NCBI GenBank assembly: GCA_905235615.1
Contig: CAJOMB010000014.1
Location: 1-35,448 of the forward strand
From: an uncultured Bacteroidales bacterium
GTDB lineage: Bacteria; Bacteroidota; Bacteroidia; Bacteroidales; UBA932
Length of the DNA: 35,448 nucleotides
Direction of reading: 5' to 3'
Part shown: positions 23,039 through 31,854 of the stretch, piece after piece
Numbering within the stretch: position 1 is the stretch's first letter
How the letters are laid out: each line of letters starts with the position of its first letter
Notes under the pieces: generated by a model
The model's database searches: none
What the model saw: only the letters and a program-made list of their open reading frames with translations
Told to the model about the DNA's origin: nothing
Made by a program: the position numbers and the translations under genes

Positions 23039-24382
23039 ATGAAAACAACTGACATCATGGCACGCCTCCAGGCCAAGTACCCGTTGGAGAAAGAGTATCT
23101 GCAGGCGGTTCAGGAGGTTCTGGAATCCATCGAGGATGTGTACAACCAGCATCCGGAGTTTGAGAAGGCCAAGATTGTGGAGCGTCTGGTAGAGCCGGAC
23201 CGCATCTTCACCTTCCGCGTAACCTGGATTGACGACAGGGGCGAGGTGCAGACCAACACCGGTTACCGCATCCAGTTCAACAGTGCCATCGGTCCTTATA
23301 AGGGCGGTCTCCGCTTCCACAAGGCGGTGACCCCTTCCATGCTCAAGTTCCTTGGCTTTGAGCAAACTTTCAAGAATGCCCTCACCACCCTTCCGATGGG
23401 CGGCGCCAAGGGCGGCAGTGACTTTGACCCGGTGGGCAAGTCCAACGACGAAATCATGCGTTTCTGCCAGGCTTTCATGCTGGAACTGTGGAACTGCATC
23501 GGCCCGGATCAGGATATTCCTGCCGGTGACGTGGGTGTGGGCGGCCGTGAAATCGGTTACCTCTATGGCATGTACAAGAAGCTGGCCCGGCAGTACAACA
23601 CCGGCGTTCTCACCGGCAAGGGCGGCACCTGGGGCGGTTCTGTCCTCCGTCCGGAAGCCACCGGTTTCGGCGCCCTGTACTTCACCCAGCATCTTTTGGA
23701 GAAGGCCGGAAAGGATATCAAAGGCAAGAAGGTGGCACTCTCCGGCTTCGGCAACGTGGCGTGGGGCGCCGCCACAAAGGCCCGCGAACTGGGCGCCAAG
23801 GTGGTGGCCATCAGCGGTCCCGACGGCGTTTGTGAAATCCCCGAAGGAATCACCCCTGAAATGATTGACTACATGCTGGTCATGCGTGCCTCCAACCGCA
23901 ACAAGGTGGAGGATATGGCCACCAAGTTCCCCGGTCAGGCCAAGTTCACCGCCGGCAAAAAGAGCTGGAGCATTCCCGTGGACATCGCCCTCCCTTGTGC
24001 CTTCCAGAACGAGCTCTCCGAGGACGATGCCAAGGAGCTCAAGGCCAATGGCTGCTGGTGCTGCTGCGAGGTGTCCAACATGGGTTGTCAGCCCGGTGCC
24101 ATCCACTACTTCCAGCAGAGCGGCGTGCTCTTCGCCCCCGGCAAGGCCGTGAACGCCGGCGGCGTGGCCACATCCGGTCTGGAAATGACGCAGAACGCCG
24201 AGCATATCTCCTGGGACGCGCAGGAAGTGGACGCCAAGCTGCATTTCATCATGAAGAGCATTCATGAGCAGTGCGTGAAGTACGGCACCCAGCCGGACGG
24301 CAGCGTGGACTATGTGAAGGGCGCCAACATCGCCGGCTTCATGAAGGTGGCCACCGCCATGCTGGAGCAGGGGACCATCTAA
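23039..24382 (+). CDS. gdhA: NADP-type glutamate dehydrogenase
   Basis: Hexameric enzyme linking 2-oxoglutarate, ammonia and NAD(P)H to glutamate, central to nitrogen assimilation. It has 447 residues from ATG 23039; a GTG one codon upstream is less likely. K88 in GPYKGGLRFH and catalytic K124 in PMGGAKGGSDFDP are present, as is the Rossmann motif SGFGNVAWGAA. Late motifs are LFAPGKAVNAGGVATSGLEM. Where E. coli GdhA has the stretch ending EGANMP, this protein has EVSNMG preceded by CWCCC (339-343). The cysteine cluster is odd but the frame is intact. It has its own promoter and terminator, so it is transcribed alone. Confidence 0.96.
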   Translation: MKTTDIMARLQAKYPLEKEYLQAVQEVLESIEDVYNQHPEFEKAKIVERLVEPDRIFTFRVTWIDDRGEVQTNTGYRIQFNSAIGPYKGGLRFHKAVTPSMLKFLGFEQTFKNALTTLPMGGAKGGSDFDPVGKSNDEIMRFCQAFMLELWNCIGPDQDIPAGDVGVGGREIGYLYGMYKKLARQYNTGVLTGKGGTWGGSVLRPEATGFGALYFTQHLLEKAGKDIKGKKVALSGFGNVAWGAATKARELGAKVVAISGPDGVCEIPEGITPEMIDYMLVMRASNRNKVEDMATKFPGQAKFTAGKKSWSIPVDIALPCAFQNELSEDDAKELKANGCWCCCEVSNMGCQPGAIHYFQQSGVLFAPGKAVNAGGVATSGLEMTQNAEHISWDAQEVDAKLHFIMKSIHEQCVKYGTQPDGSVDYVKGANIAGFMKVATAMLEQGTI

Positions 24383-24401
24383 CAACAAAAGATTTTGTAT
24401 G

Positions 24402-24434
24402 ACGGTGCTTCATTTCGATGGAGCACCGTTTTTT
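24402..24434 (+). terminator. intrinsic terminator after gdhA
   Basis: A 12-bp stem ACGGTGCTTCAT / ATGGAGCACCGT (one T-G pair) capped by a TTCG tetraloop and followed by six T, 19 bases after the gdhA stop. Confidence 0.93.
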
Positions 24435-24469
24435 ATGGATAATTTCAAGGTAATCTGCCAATTTATGCT

Positions 24470-24477
24470 TAAATTTG
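24470..24477 (+). promoter_or_regulatory. putative -7 element (TAAATTTG) of the M49-DASS-porin operon
   Basis: TAAATTTG, 28 bases before the ATG at 24506 and just after the gdhA terminator. The -33 TTG is unclear. Confidence 0.45.
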
Positions 24478-24505
24478 CAAACTAAACCGATTCAAACAGA
24501 ACGTG

Positions 24506-26104
24506 ATGAAAAAATTTCAGATGGCAGGTGTTCTCCTGCTGGCCGCAGCAGCCCTCTGGTCCTGCAAGGAAGGCCGTACAAAGGCGGAACGCCTCTTGGA
24601 GAACTATGCTCAGGTGACCATTCCCGCTCCGGACCTCTCGGGAATCACCGACAACGGAAAGGAGGTTCTGAACCTGTATCGCTTTGCCGCCGACGAGGCC
24701 GATGCCATATACTGGAAGCAGGTTTTCGGGGAGAAGCTTTTCTTCAGCGCCCTTCCCGCGGCGGAGCGTGAGTTCGCTTATATCAACTACGGTCCCTGGA
24801 ACCGTATTGACAACCAGCCGTTCATAGAAGGTTTCGGCCCCAAGCCCGCCGGCGCCCGTTTCTATCCGGAAGACATGACGGATGAGGAATTCATGGCCAT
24901 AGAAGATCCGGCCAAGGAAAGCCCCTATACGCTTATCCAGCGGAACAACAAGGGCGGCTTGGACGTAATCTGGTACCATGACGCCTACAACGCCCATGTC
25001 AAGAAAATGGCAGACTATCTGAGGGCCGCCGCGGACATCACCATCAAGGAGAGCGTACGGAATTACCTCCTGAAGAAGGCCGATGCCATCCTGACGGACA
25101 ACTACTACGAGAGCGACTACGCCTGGCTCCAGATGGACGACAGCAAGATGGACCTGGTGATCGGCCCCAACGAGGCCATCGATGACGAACTGTACGGAAA
25201 GAAGGCTTCCTATGGCGCCTATGTGCTCCTGAAGAACCTGGACCGCACCGCCAGCCTGAACAAGATTACCCGCCGTCTGCCCGAGTTGCAGGCCTCCCTG
25301 CCCGGCAACCCCGAGTACCTTACCTTCGTTCCCGGCGTGGCTTCCAACATCTCCTCCTGCGACGTCATCTATTATGGCGGCTACACCAACGCCGGCTACA
25401 AGGTAATTGCCATCAATTTCCCGTATGACGCCAAGGCACAGGAAGATTTCGGCACCCGTACCATCCTGTTTGACAATATCATCCGTGAGAAATTCAACCG
25501 TACCGTGTTCCCGTTGGGCCATGTGCTGCTGGAACCGGCCGACCGCGCCCATCTGGACGCCAATGCCTTCTACTGGACTATCGTGTTCCGTGAGGTGGCC
25601 AAGGGCCTGGGCGTGAAGGAAACCGTGAACGGAAGAGGTTCTGTGACGGAAGCCCTTGGCAATGAGGCTCTTACCTTGGAAAAGGCCAAATCCAATGTTT
25701 TGGGTGCGTACCTGTGTATGCAGGAGGTGGAAGCCCACCGCGTGGATGCCCTCATCATGAAAAACGACGTGATTGCCACCTTCGTGGCCAATGTCATCCG
25801 CTCTTCCCGTTTCGGAGCCGGTGATGCCACCGGACGCGCCAACCTCCTCGTTTACAACTATCTTTTGGAGAAGGGCGCCATTTCCCGTCAGGCTTCCGGC
25901 AAATATATGCTGGATTATGCCGCCACGGAGCAGGCTGTCTCCGACCTGGGAGAGGACATCCTCAGGATTCAGGCCACCGGAGACCGTGATGCCGCTGATG
26001 AGATGGTGGCCCGCTACGCCGTCGTGAGCGCTCCGCTCAAGGCCGATATCGTGAACCTGGAACTGGAAAAGATTCCGGTGGATATCCGCGTGAAGTACGA
26101 ATAA
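24506..26104 (+). CDS. M49 (dipeptidyl-peptidase III-like) lipoprotein with degenerate zinc site
   Basis: A 532-residue lipoprotein (SPII signal ending ALWSC, Cys20) related to the Bacteroidales M49-type peptidases, zinc enzymes with a helix HEVAHGLG and a downstream EEAKAD. Family-like stretches are FAYINYGPWNRID, VFPLGHVLLEP and GRGSVTEAL. At the zinc site it reads REVAKGLG (R362, E363, K366), so both zinc His residues are gone. The second site reads EKAKSN (392-397). The base sequence at that point is in frame and unambiguous. It is therefore probably not a zinc peptidase and may bind peptides or another ligand. ATG 24506 is preferred over the GTG one codon upstream. It leads an operon with a DASS carrier and a porin. 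Confidence 0.75.
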   Translation: MKKFQMAGVLLLAAAALWSCKEGRTKAERLLENYAQVTIPAPDLSGITDNGKEVLNLYRFAADEADAIYWKQVFGEKLFFSALPAAEREFAYINYGPWNRIDNQPFIEGFGPKPAGARFYPEDMTDEEFMAIEDPAKESPYTLIQRNNKGGLDVIWYHDAYNAHVKKMADYLRAAADITIKESVRNYLLKKADAILTDNYYESDYAWLQMDDSKMDLVIGPNEAIDDELYGKKASYGAYVLLKNLDRTASLNKITRRLPELQASLPGNPEYLTFVPGVASNISSCDVIYYGGYTNAGYKVIAINFPYDAKAQEDFGTRTILFDNIIREKFNRTVFPLGHVLLEPADRAHLDANAFYWTIVFREVAKGLGVKETVNGRGSVTEALGNEALTLEKAKSNVLGAYLCMQEVEAHRVDALIMKNDVIATFVANVIRSSRFGAGDATGRANLLVYNYLLEKGAISRQASGKYMLDYAATEQAVSDLGEDILRIQATGDRDAADEMVARYAVVSAPLKADIVNLELEKIPVDIRVKYE

Positions 26105-26119
26105 TCAAAAACTACAATA

Positions 26120-27565
26120 ATGGCTAAGAAATTCAACCTCAAGTATGGTGTGTTCCTGCCGCTGGTGCTGATCATTACCATTTTCCTTTGGGCCGTTCCC
26201 GTTTCTTTCTATGGCATCGAGGCCCTGACCGTGGTGCAGCAGCGCGTGATTGCGCTGTTCGTCTTCGCTGCTCTCATGTGGATTTTCGAAATCATTCCCA
26301 ACTGGTCCACCTCCCTGCTGGTCATCGTGATTTCCCTTCTGACCATCTCCAACAAAGGTATCGGCATTTTCTGCGATCCGCAGTACGGTACGCTGGTCCC
26401 TTATGCCCGTATCATGAGCTCCATGGCGGACCCTGTGGTGATGCTCTTTCTGGGCGGCTTCGTGCTGGCTATTATGGCAGAGAAATACGGATTGGACGTA
26501 ACCCTGGCCCGTGCCCTGCTGAAGCTCTTCGGCACCAAGCCGGAGATTGTGCTGCTGGGCTTCCTCATCATGATTTCCGTTTTCTCCATGTTCATGTCCA
26601 ACACGGCTACCGCCGCCATGATGCTGGCCCTGCTCACCCCGGTGCTTTCCAAGCTTCCGGCCGATGACAAGGGTAAGATCGGCCTGGCCCTGTCCATCCC
26701 TGTGGCGGCCAACCTGGGCGGTATCGGTACGCCTATCGGCACCCCGCCCAATGCTACGGCCAAGGGTGCCCTGGAGCAGGCGGGTATTGACGTGAGCTTC
26801 GGCGAATGGTGCGTCCACATGATTCCCTATGTGGTTGTCATGATTCTGATTGCCTGGGTGCTGCTGCGCGTGATGTTCCCCTTCAAGACCAAGAAACTGG
26901 TTTTGGAAATCCCGGAGAGCATGGTGAAGAAAGACTGGAAACTGTATGTGGTGTGGATTACCTTCGTGGGTACCATCCTTCTGTGGGCCACGGAGCAGAT
27001 AACCCATATCAACTCCAATATCGTCGCCCTGATTCCACTGGGCGTGTTCACCGCCACGGGCCTGTTCGGCAAGGAAGAGATCAAGGAGATTAACTGGAAT
27101 GTGCTGTGGCTGGTAGCCGGAGGCTTTGCCCTGGGCTATTGCCTGCAGGACACCGGTCTGGCCAAGGTTCTTATCCAGGCCATTCCGTTCGGCAGCATGT
27201 CCGTTGTGCTGGTGCTTGTTATCGCAGGTCTGGTTTGCTACTTGCTTTCCAACTTCATTTCCAACTCCGCCACGGCAGCCCTGCTCATTCCTATCCTGAT
27301 TGTGGTTGCCAACGGTATGGCCGACCCCGCCGCCGCCAACAACGCCGAGTTCCTGGCCATGGGCGGAACTTCTGCCATGATTATCTTCGTCGCGGTGTGC
27401 GCCTCCATCGCCATGCTGTTCCCCATTTCCACGCCTCCGAATGCCATTGCATCCGCTACCGGCATGGTGGAGACCAAGGATATGACCAAGGTGGGTCTTG
27501 TCATCGGCTTTATCGGCTTCGTGCTGGGTTATTTCTGGCTTACGAAACTATTCCCATTTGCTTGA
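26120..27565 (+). CDS. DASS/SLC13 family anion symporter
   Basis: A 481-residue inner-membrane carrier of the divalent anion:sodium symporter family, which imports dicarboxylates, citrate or sulfate-like anions with Na+. About eleven to twelve hydrophobic segments are visible. The two family repeats each have an SNT/SNS hairpin: FMSNTATAAMMLALLTP in the first half and ISNSATAALLIPIL in the second. Each repeat also has a Thr-Pro-Pro-Asn loop: GTPIGTPPNA and FPISTPPNA. The substrate cannot be told from sequence. It starts 15 bases after the M49-like gene and ends 20 bases before the porin. Confidence 0.92.
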   Translation: MAKKFNLKYGVFLPLVLIITIFLWAVPVSFYGIEALTVVQQRVIALFVFAALMWIFEIIPNWSTSLLVIVISLLTISNKGIGIFCDPQYGTLVPYARIMSSMADPVVMLFLGGFVLAIMAEKYGLDVTLARALLKLFGTKPEIVLLGFLIMISVFSMFMSNTATAAMMLALLTPVLSKLPADDKGKIGLALSIPVAANLGGIGTPIGTPPNATAKGALEQAGIDVSFGEWCVHMIPYVVVMILIAWVLLRVMFPFKTKKLVLEIPESMVKKDWKLYVVWITFVGTILLWATEQITHINSNIVALIPLGVFTATGLFGKEEIKEINWNVLWLVAGGFALGYCLQDTGLAKVLIQAIPFGSMSVVLVLVIAGLVCYLLSNFISNSATAALLIPILIVVANGMADPAAANNAEFLAMGGTSAMIIFVAVCASIAMLFPISTPPNAIASATGMVETKDMTKVGLVIGFIGFVLGYFWLTKLFPFA

Positions 27566-27585
27566 TCGGGCATCCCGGATAACTT

Positions 27586-28872
27586 ATGAAAAAGACAATC
27601 ATCATATCATTGGCAGCGCTGCTCACCGGCAGCGCCGCTTTTGCGCAGGCCCCCGAGGAAAAGCCCGCGCATTTCAAGCTGTACGGTTTCATCCGTAACT
27701 ACATCGTGGCCGATTCCCGCGCCGTGAACGCCGGAACCGAAGACCTCTATTTCTATATGCCCAAGGGCAGGGACATGAAGGACGGCTTCGATGCCAATGC
27801 CGGTTTCAACTGGCGCTTCGTGTCTCTTACCACCCGCTTAGGCTTGGACGTGTCCGGTTACAAGTGGGGGACCATGGGCGTTTCCGGCAAGGTGGAGGCG
27901 GACTTCTACTGCGTCAGCGGCACTACGCCCATCCTGCGTCTGCGTCAGGCTTTCATGAAACTGAACTGGGACAACTGCCCCGTAAGCCTTACCATCGGCC
28001 AGGCCTGGCATCCCATGGCGGCCGACATGCCCCACATGACCAACTTGGAGACAGGCGCCCCCTTCAATCCCTTCAACCGCAGTCCCCAACTCACGGCCGA
28101 TGTGAACCTGGGTTCCGGCTTCAGCTTCACTGCCAGCCTCCTGTACCTGAACCATTATCTGCCCACCGGCCCCGCCGGCAAGAGCAAGGACTACTACAAA
28201 TACGGCCTTCCGGAGTTCTATCTGGGCTTCAACTACAAGAGTGCCAAGTTCCTGGGCCGCATCGGCCTGGATATGGTGAATATCCGGCCCTATCGCACCA
28301 TTACGGACTGGCGTGTACAGGATGGCGGAGGCAAGACCATCGAAGTGAAGAGCCTCCTCACCACCTTCTCCCCCTACGTGTTCTTCCAGTACACCAACGG
28401 CCTGTTCCAGCTGCGTGCCAAGAGCATCCTGGCCCAGGCCGGAGAGCACCTGAACCTCCTCAGCGGTTACGGCGTGCATTCCTTCAACGATGACGGAACC
28501 ATTGAATATACTCCCATGCAGGACTGGTCCTCCTTCGTAAGCTTCTCTTACGGAAAGAAGTTCCAGGTGATGGCCATGCTGGGCTACATGCAGCAGCTGG
28601 GAACCACCAAGGAGCTGGCCGACAACCACCTGTGGATGAACAATTCAGCCGACGAGCGCATCCAGCGGGCCTTCCGTGCCACCCCTACCGTGGCCTGGAA
28701 CCTGGGCAAGTTCACCGTCTCCTTGGAGTACAACCTCACCGCCGCCCGCTTTGGCTGTGACGGCCCCCGGGATTCCCGCGGCATGCTGGACGTGCCTGCT
28801 CCCGGCCTGACCGGTGCCCCCGAGTGGATCCTGAACCACCGTTTCATCTGCATGACCAAGTTCAACTTCTAA
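27586..28872 (+). CDS. outer membrane beta-barrel porin
   Basis: A 428-residue protein with a Sec signal ending AAFAQA (about 22) and alternating amphipathic strands through its length, ending in an aromatic residue (MTKFNF) as barrel proteins do. It starts FKLYGFIRNYIVADSR, a pattern like DcaP-type porins, and has short turns and many Tyr/Trp/Phe girdles (SFSYGKKFQVMAMLGYMQQL). It may form the outer-membrane pore for the substrate of the preceding DASS carrier. The gap of 20 bases before it and 6 after it indicate one transcript. Confidence 0.8.
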   Translation: MKKTIIISLAALLTGSAAFAQAPEEKPAHFKLYGFIRNYIVADSRAVNAGTEDLYFYMPKGRDMKDGFDANAGFNWRFVSLTTRLGLDVSGYKWGTMGVSGKVEADFYCVSGTTPILRLRQAFMKLNWDNCPVSLTIGQAWHPMAADMPHMTNLETGAPFNPFNRSPQLTADVNLGSGFSFTASLLYLNHYLPTGPAGKSKDYYKYGLPEFYLGFNYKSAKFLGRIGLDMVNIRPYRTITDWRVQDGGGKTIEVKSLLTTFSPYVFFQYTNGLFQLRAKSILAQAGEHLNLLSGYGVHSFNDDGTIEYTPMQDWSSFVSFSYGKKFQVMAMLGYMQQLGTTKELADNHLWMNNSADERIQRAFRATPTVAWNLGKFTVSLEYNLTAARFGCDGPRDSRGMLDVPAPGLTGAPEWILNHRFICMTKFNF

Positions 28873-28878
28873 CAGGCG

Positions 28879-30249
28879 ATGACAATGGGCGCATTTCACG
28901 CATACGACATCCGCGGTATCTGGGGAAAAGACTGGGACCTGGATACGGCTTATCAAGTAGGATATTTCGTTCCCCGGCTTCTGAAGGCCAATAAGGTGCT
29001 TGTGGGCCGCGACTGCCGCGTCTCCTCCGACGAGATTCACGACGCTGTCGTCCGTGGTATCAACGATGCCGGAGCCGATGTGTATGATATCGGCCTCAGT
29101 TCTACGCCGATGGTGTATTTTGGCACCGCCAACTACGGCTTCGACGCTTCCATCCAGATTACGGCCAGCCACAATCCGGCCGAGTACAACGGCATGAAGG
29201 TGTCCACCACCGATGCGCAGGCCGTGGGCTTCGACGCCGGCCTGGGGCGGATCAGGGCCTGGATTGACGAGGGAGAACCCACCCCCGTGGCCGCTAAGCG
29301 CGGTCAGGTGTTCCAAAAGGAGATTATGGCCGATTACCTGCAGTTCATGCGCAAGTTCGTGCAGGACTACAGCGGCCTCACCATCGCCATGGACCTGTCC
29401 AACGGCATGGCCAACCTCTTTGCCAAGGAAATCTTCGGGACCGGCGGCAACATCCACTATCTCTTTGATACCTTAGACGGCCGTTTCCCTAACCACGAGC
29501 CCAATCCCCTCATCGAGAAGAACTGCGTCCCGCTGGAAGAGAAGGTACGCGAGGTCAAGGCCGATGCCGGCGTCATCTACGACGGAGACGCAGACCGCGT
29601 GATGTTTGTGGACGAGAAGGGCCAGTTTATTTCTCCCGACCTGATGATCGCCCTTATGGGGAACTACTTCGTGAAGGAACGCGGCCTCAGGGGCCTGGTG
29701 CTCCAGGACATCCGTTCCTCCAAGGCCGTAGGGGAGTACCTGGCTCCCATGGGCTGCGAGATGCGTACCTGGAAGGTGGGCCGTGCTTTTGCTGCTCAAA
29801 AACTCCGTGAAATGGACGGTGTATGGGGCGGGGAACTGGCCGGTCACTACTATTTCCGCGACTTCTTCTACAGTGACAGCGGCCTGCTGGCCTCCATCAT
29901 CCTCCTGAATATCGTGGCCGGTTTCAAGAAGGAAGGCAAGACGCTTTCCCAGGCCATCGCCGAAATTGTCCGTTACCAGAACTCCGGAGAAATCAACTAC
30001 CGCATAGAGGACAAGAAGGGCGCTATGGACGCTGTGAAAGACTATTTCATGGCCCGGGAGAAGGCTACGGCCTTCATGGACTTCGACGGCTATCGTGTAG
30101 AGTTCCCCGACTGGTGGTTCAACATCCGTCCTTCCAATACGGAACCTTACCTTCGTTTCATCTGCGAAGCCACATCGGCCCGTCTTTTGCAGGAGAAGAT
30201 TGCCCAGACCGACGCTATCCTGGTGAACCAGTTCGGCGGCAAGCGATAA
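28879..30249 (+). CDS. phosphomannomutase/phosphoglucomutase
   Basis: Alpha-D-phosphohexomutase of 456 residues, moving phosphate between C1 and C6 of hexoses to feed nucleotide-sugar synthesis. The four family motifs are present: the phosphoserine loop TASHNP (Ser97), the Mg2+-binding DGDADR, the sugar-binding loop GGELAGHYYF, and the phosphate-binding RPSNTEPYLR near the end. The start could be ATG 28879 or ATG 28885, two codons later; the family core starts at FHAYDIRG. It sits 6 bases after the porin and 3 bases before the M23/LysM gene. Confidence 0.93.
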   Translation: MTMGAFHAYDIRGIWGKDWDLDTAYQVGYFVPRLLKANKVLVGRDCRVSSDEIHDAVVRGINDAGADVYDIGLSSTPMVYFGTANYGFDASIQITASHNPAEYNGMKVSTTDAQAVGFDAGLGRIRAWIDEGEPTPVAAKRGQVFQKEIMADYLQFMRKFVQDYSGLTIAMDLSNGMANLFAKEIFGTGGNIHYLFDTLDGRFPNHEPNPLIEKNCVPLEEKVREVKADAGVIYDGDADRVMFVDEKGQFISPDLMIALMGNYFVKERGLRGLVLQDIRSSKAVGEYLAPMGCEMRTWKVGRAFAAQKLREMDGVWGGELAGHYYFRDFFYSDSGLLASIILLNIVAGFKKEGKTLSQAIAEIVRYQNSGEINYRIEDKKGAMDAVKDYFMAREKATAFMDFDGYRVEFPDWWFNIRPSNTEPYLRFICEATSARLLQEKIAQTDAILVNQFGGKR

Positions 30250-30252
30250 TCT

Positions 30253-31299
30253 ATGAAGAAAGTACTGACCTTAAGCCTTTTATCCCTTTGTGCATGCCTT
30301 TCCCTGAGGGCGCAGGAAGAGAACAGCCGTGAGGCCGATTCTCTCCGCCATTCCTTCGGAAGACAGGAAGTGAAACCCTCCAACCTGCGTACCACCGCCT
30401 ATGGCGATACGCTGGATACGGGGAATCCGGCCATCAAGGTCGTTCTTTACAGCAACGGCACTTACCGCTATGTGAAGGATCCTGCCCTGCATGCGGCAGA
30501 CACTGTTTTTACGGAGTATTGGGACGAGAAGGCCGTGAATCCCTACCGTGAAGACCCGGACCCTGTTCCGGACCGTTTCTCGCTGTGGGTGGTGGATTCG
30601 TTGGACTCCTATGTATGTCCCCATGTGACGCATCCCCGTTCCCTCTTCGGCTACCGGCATGGCCGCCGGCACCAGGGAATAGACCTTCCTTATCCCACCG
30701 GTACGCCGGTCCCCGCCACGTTTGACGGAAAGGTGAGGATATCGGCCTATGTGGGCGGCTACGGCAATCTGGTGGTCATCCGCCATGCCAACGGCCTGGA
30801 GACCTTCTATGCCCATCTTTCCCGCAGGGACGTGGAGCCCGGAGACTGGGTGAGCGCAGGAGACATCATCGGCCTGGGCGGTTCTACCGGCCGGTCCACC
30901 GGTCCGCACCTGCATTTCGAGACGCGTTACAGAGGCGCCGCCTTCGACCCTTCCTGGCTCATCGACTTTGAGACGGGCACCCTCCGTCACCGCCTGCTGA
31001 AGATTCGCAGCTGGTACTTCAATCCCAACCAGCGCTATGTGCAGAACATCGATGACGAGGATGAAATTTTCCGTACGGATGAAGAAGACCGCATCCTGGC
31101 AGAGGAGCAGGCCAAGAAAGAGGCTGCAGCCCGAGCCGCCGCAGAGGCCGCGGCCATGCGTTACCATACGGTCAGAAGCGGTGATACCCTCTCCGCGATA
31201 GCCCGCCGCTACGGAACCTCCGTGAACCGGATATGCCAGCTCAACGGCATCAACCCGAATACGGTCCTGAGAGTGGGAAGAAGGCTTAGGGTAAAGTAG
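30253..31299 (+). CDS. secreted M23 peptidase with C-terminal LysM
   Basis: A 348-residue murein hydrolase. A Sec signal ends SLRAQE (about 21). The M23 lysostaphin-type domain covers about 120-235 with all ligands: H140 and D144 (HQGID), H188 (FYAHLS), H219 and H221 (GPHLHFE). An Ala/Glu-rich helical linker (about 270-300) leads to a LysM domain at the end (YHTVRSGDTLSAIARRYG to VGRRLRVK). It should cut peptide cross-links in peptidoglycan in the periplasm. Its stop is directly next to the stop of the convergent def gene, with no spacer. Confidence 0.95.
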   Translation: MKKVLTLSLLSLCACLSLRAQEENSREADSLRHSFGRQEVKPSNLRTTAYGDTLDTGNPAIKVVLYSNGTYRYVKDPALHAADTVFTEYWDEKAVNPYREDPDPVPDRFSLWVVDSLDSYVCPHVTHPRSLFGYRHGRRHQGIDLPYPTGTPVPATFDGKVRISAYVGGYGNLVVIRHANGLETFYAHLSRRDVEPGDWVSAGDIIGLGGSTGRSTGPHLHFETRYRGAAFDPSWLIDFETGTLRHRLLKIRSWYFNPNQRYVQNIDDEDEIFRTDEEDRILAEEQAKKEAAARAAAEAAAMRYHTVRSGDTLSAIARRYGTSVNRICQLNGINPNTVLRVGRRLRVK

Positions 31300-31854
31300 T
31301 TACTTGAGCTTCGAATGATAGTGCGGATGCACTTTTCCTTTGATGATATTCTGCAGTTTGCCGGATATCATCTTTTTTCTGATGGGGGCGGCATGGTCCG
31401 TGAACAGGTCTCCGTCCAAATGGCTCAGCTCGTGCTGGATCATGCGGCAGGCGAAGTTGTCAAACTCCTCGGTCACTTCCTGCAAGTCTTCATTGTAGTA
31501 ACGGAGTTTCATCTTCTTGGGCCGTACCACGTCGCAATACACGCCGGGGATGGACAGGCAGCCCTCGGAGTAGGTGGTCTGCTCCTGGCTCTGCTCCAGC
31601 ACCTCGGGGTTGATGAGGGTGCGGCGGAAACCCTTGAGGTAAGGGTAGGTCTCGGACACCACGTCTCCGTCCACAATCACCACGCGCCGGCTTACGCCAA
31701 TCTGCGGAGCGGCCAGGCCGCAACCGTCGGCCACCACCAGGGTGTCTTTCAAATCCTGCACAAGGGAGGCGATTCCTTCCTTGTCCTTGAGATCGGCCGG
31801 CTGGGCCGTTTCGCGCAGCACCGGTGCGCCGTAGAGGTAGATGGGCTTGATCAT
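31300..31854 (-). CDS. def: peptide deformylase
   Basis: Metalloenzyme removing the formyl group from nascent proteins. It has 184 residues with the three family motifs: GCGLAAPQIG (44-53), EGCLS (97-101) with metal ligand C99, and QHELSH with H141, E142 and H145. The tail ends in a basic KVHPHYHSKLK. The ATG overlaps the ruvX stop by 4 bases, so the two are coupled. Confidence 0.96.
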   Translation of the reverse strand: MIKPIYLYGAPVLRETAQPADLKDKEGIASLVQDLKDTLVVADGCGLAAPQIGVSRRVVIVDGDVVSETYPYLKGFRRTLINPEVLEQSQEQTTYSEGCLSIPGVYCDVVRPKKMKLRYYNEDLQEVTEEFDNFACRMIQHELSHLDGDLFTDHAAPIRKKMISGKLQNIIKGKVHPHYHSKLK

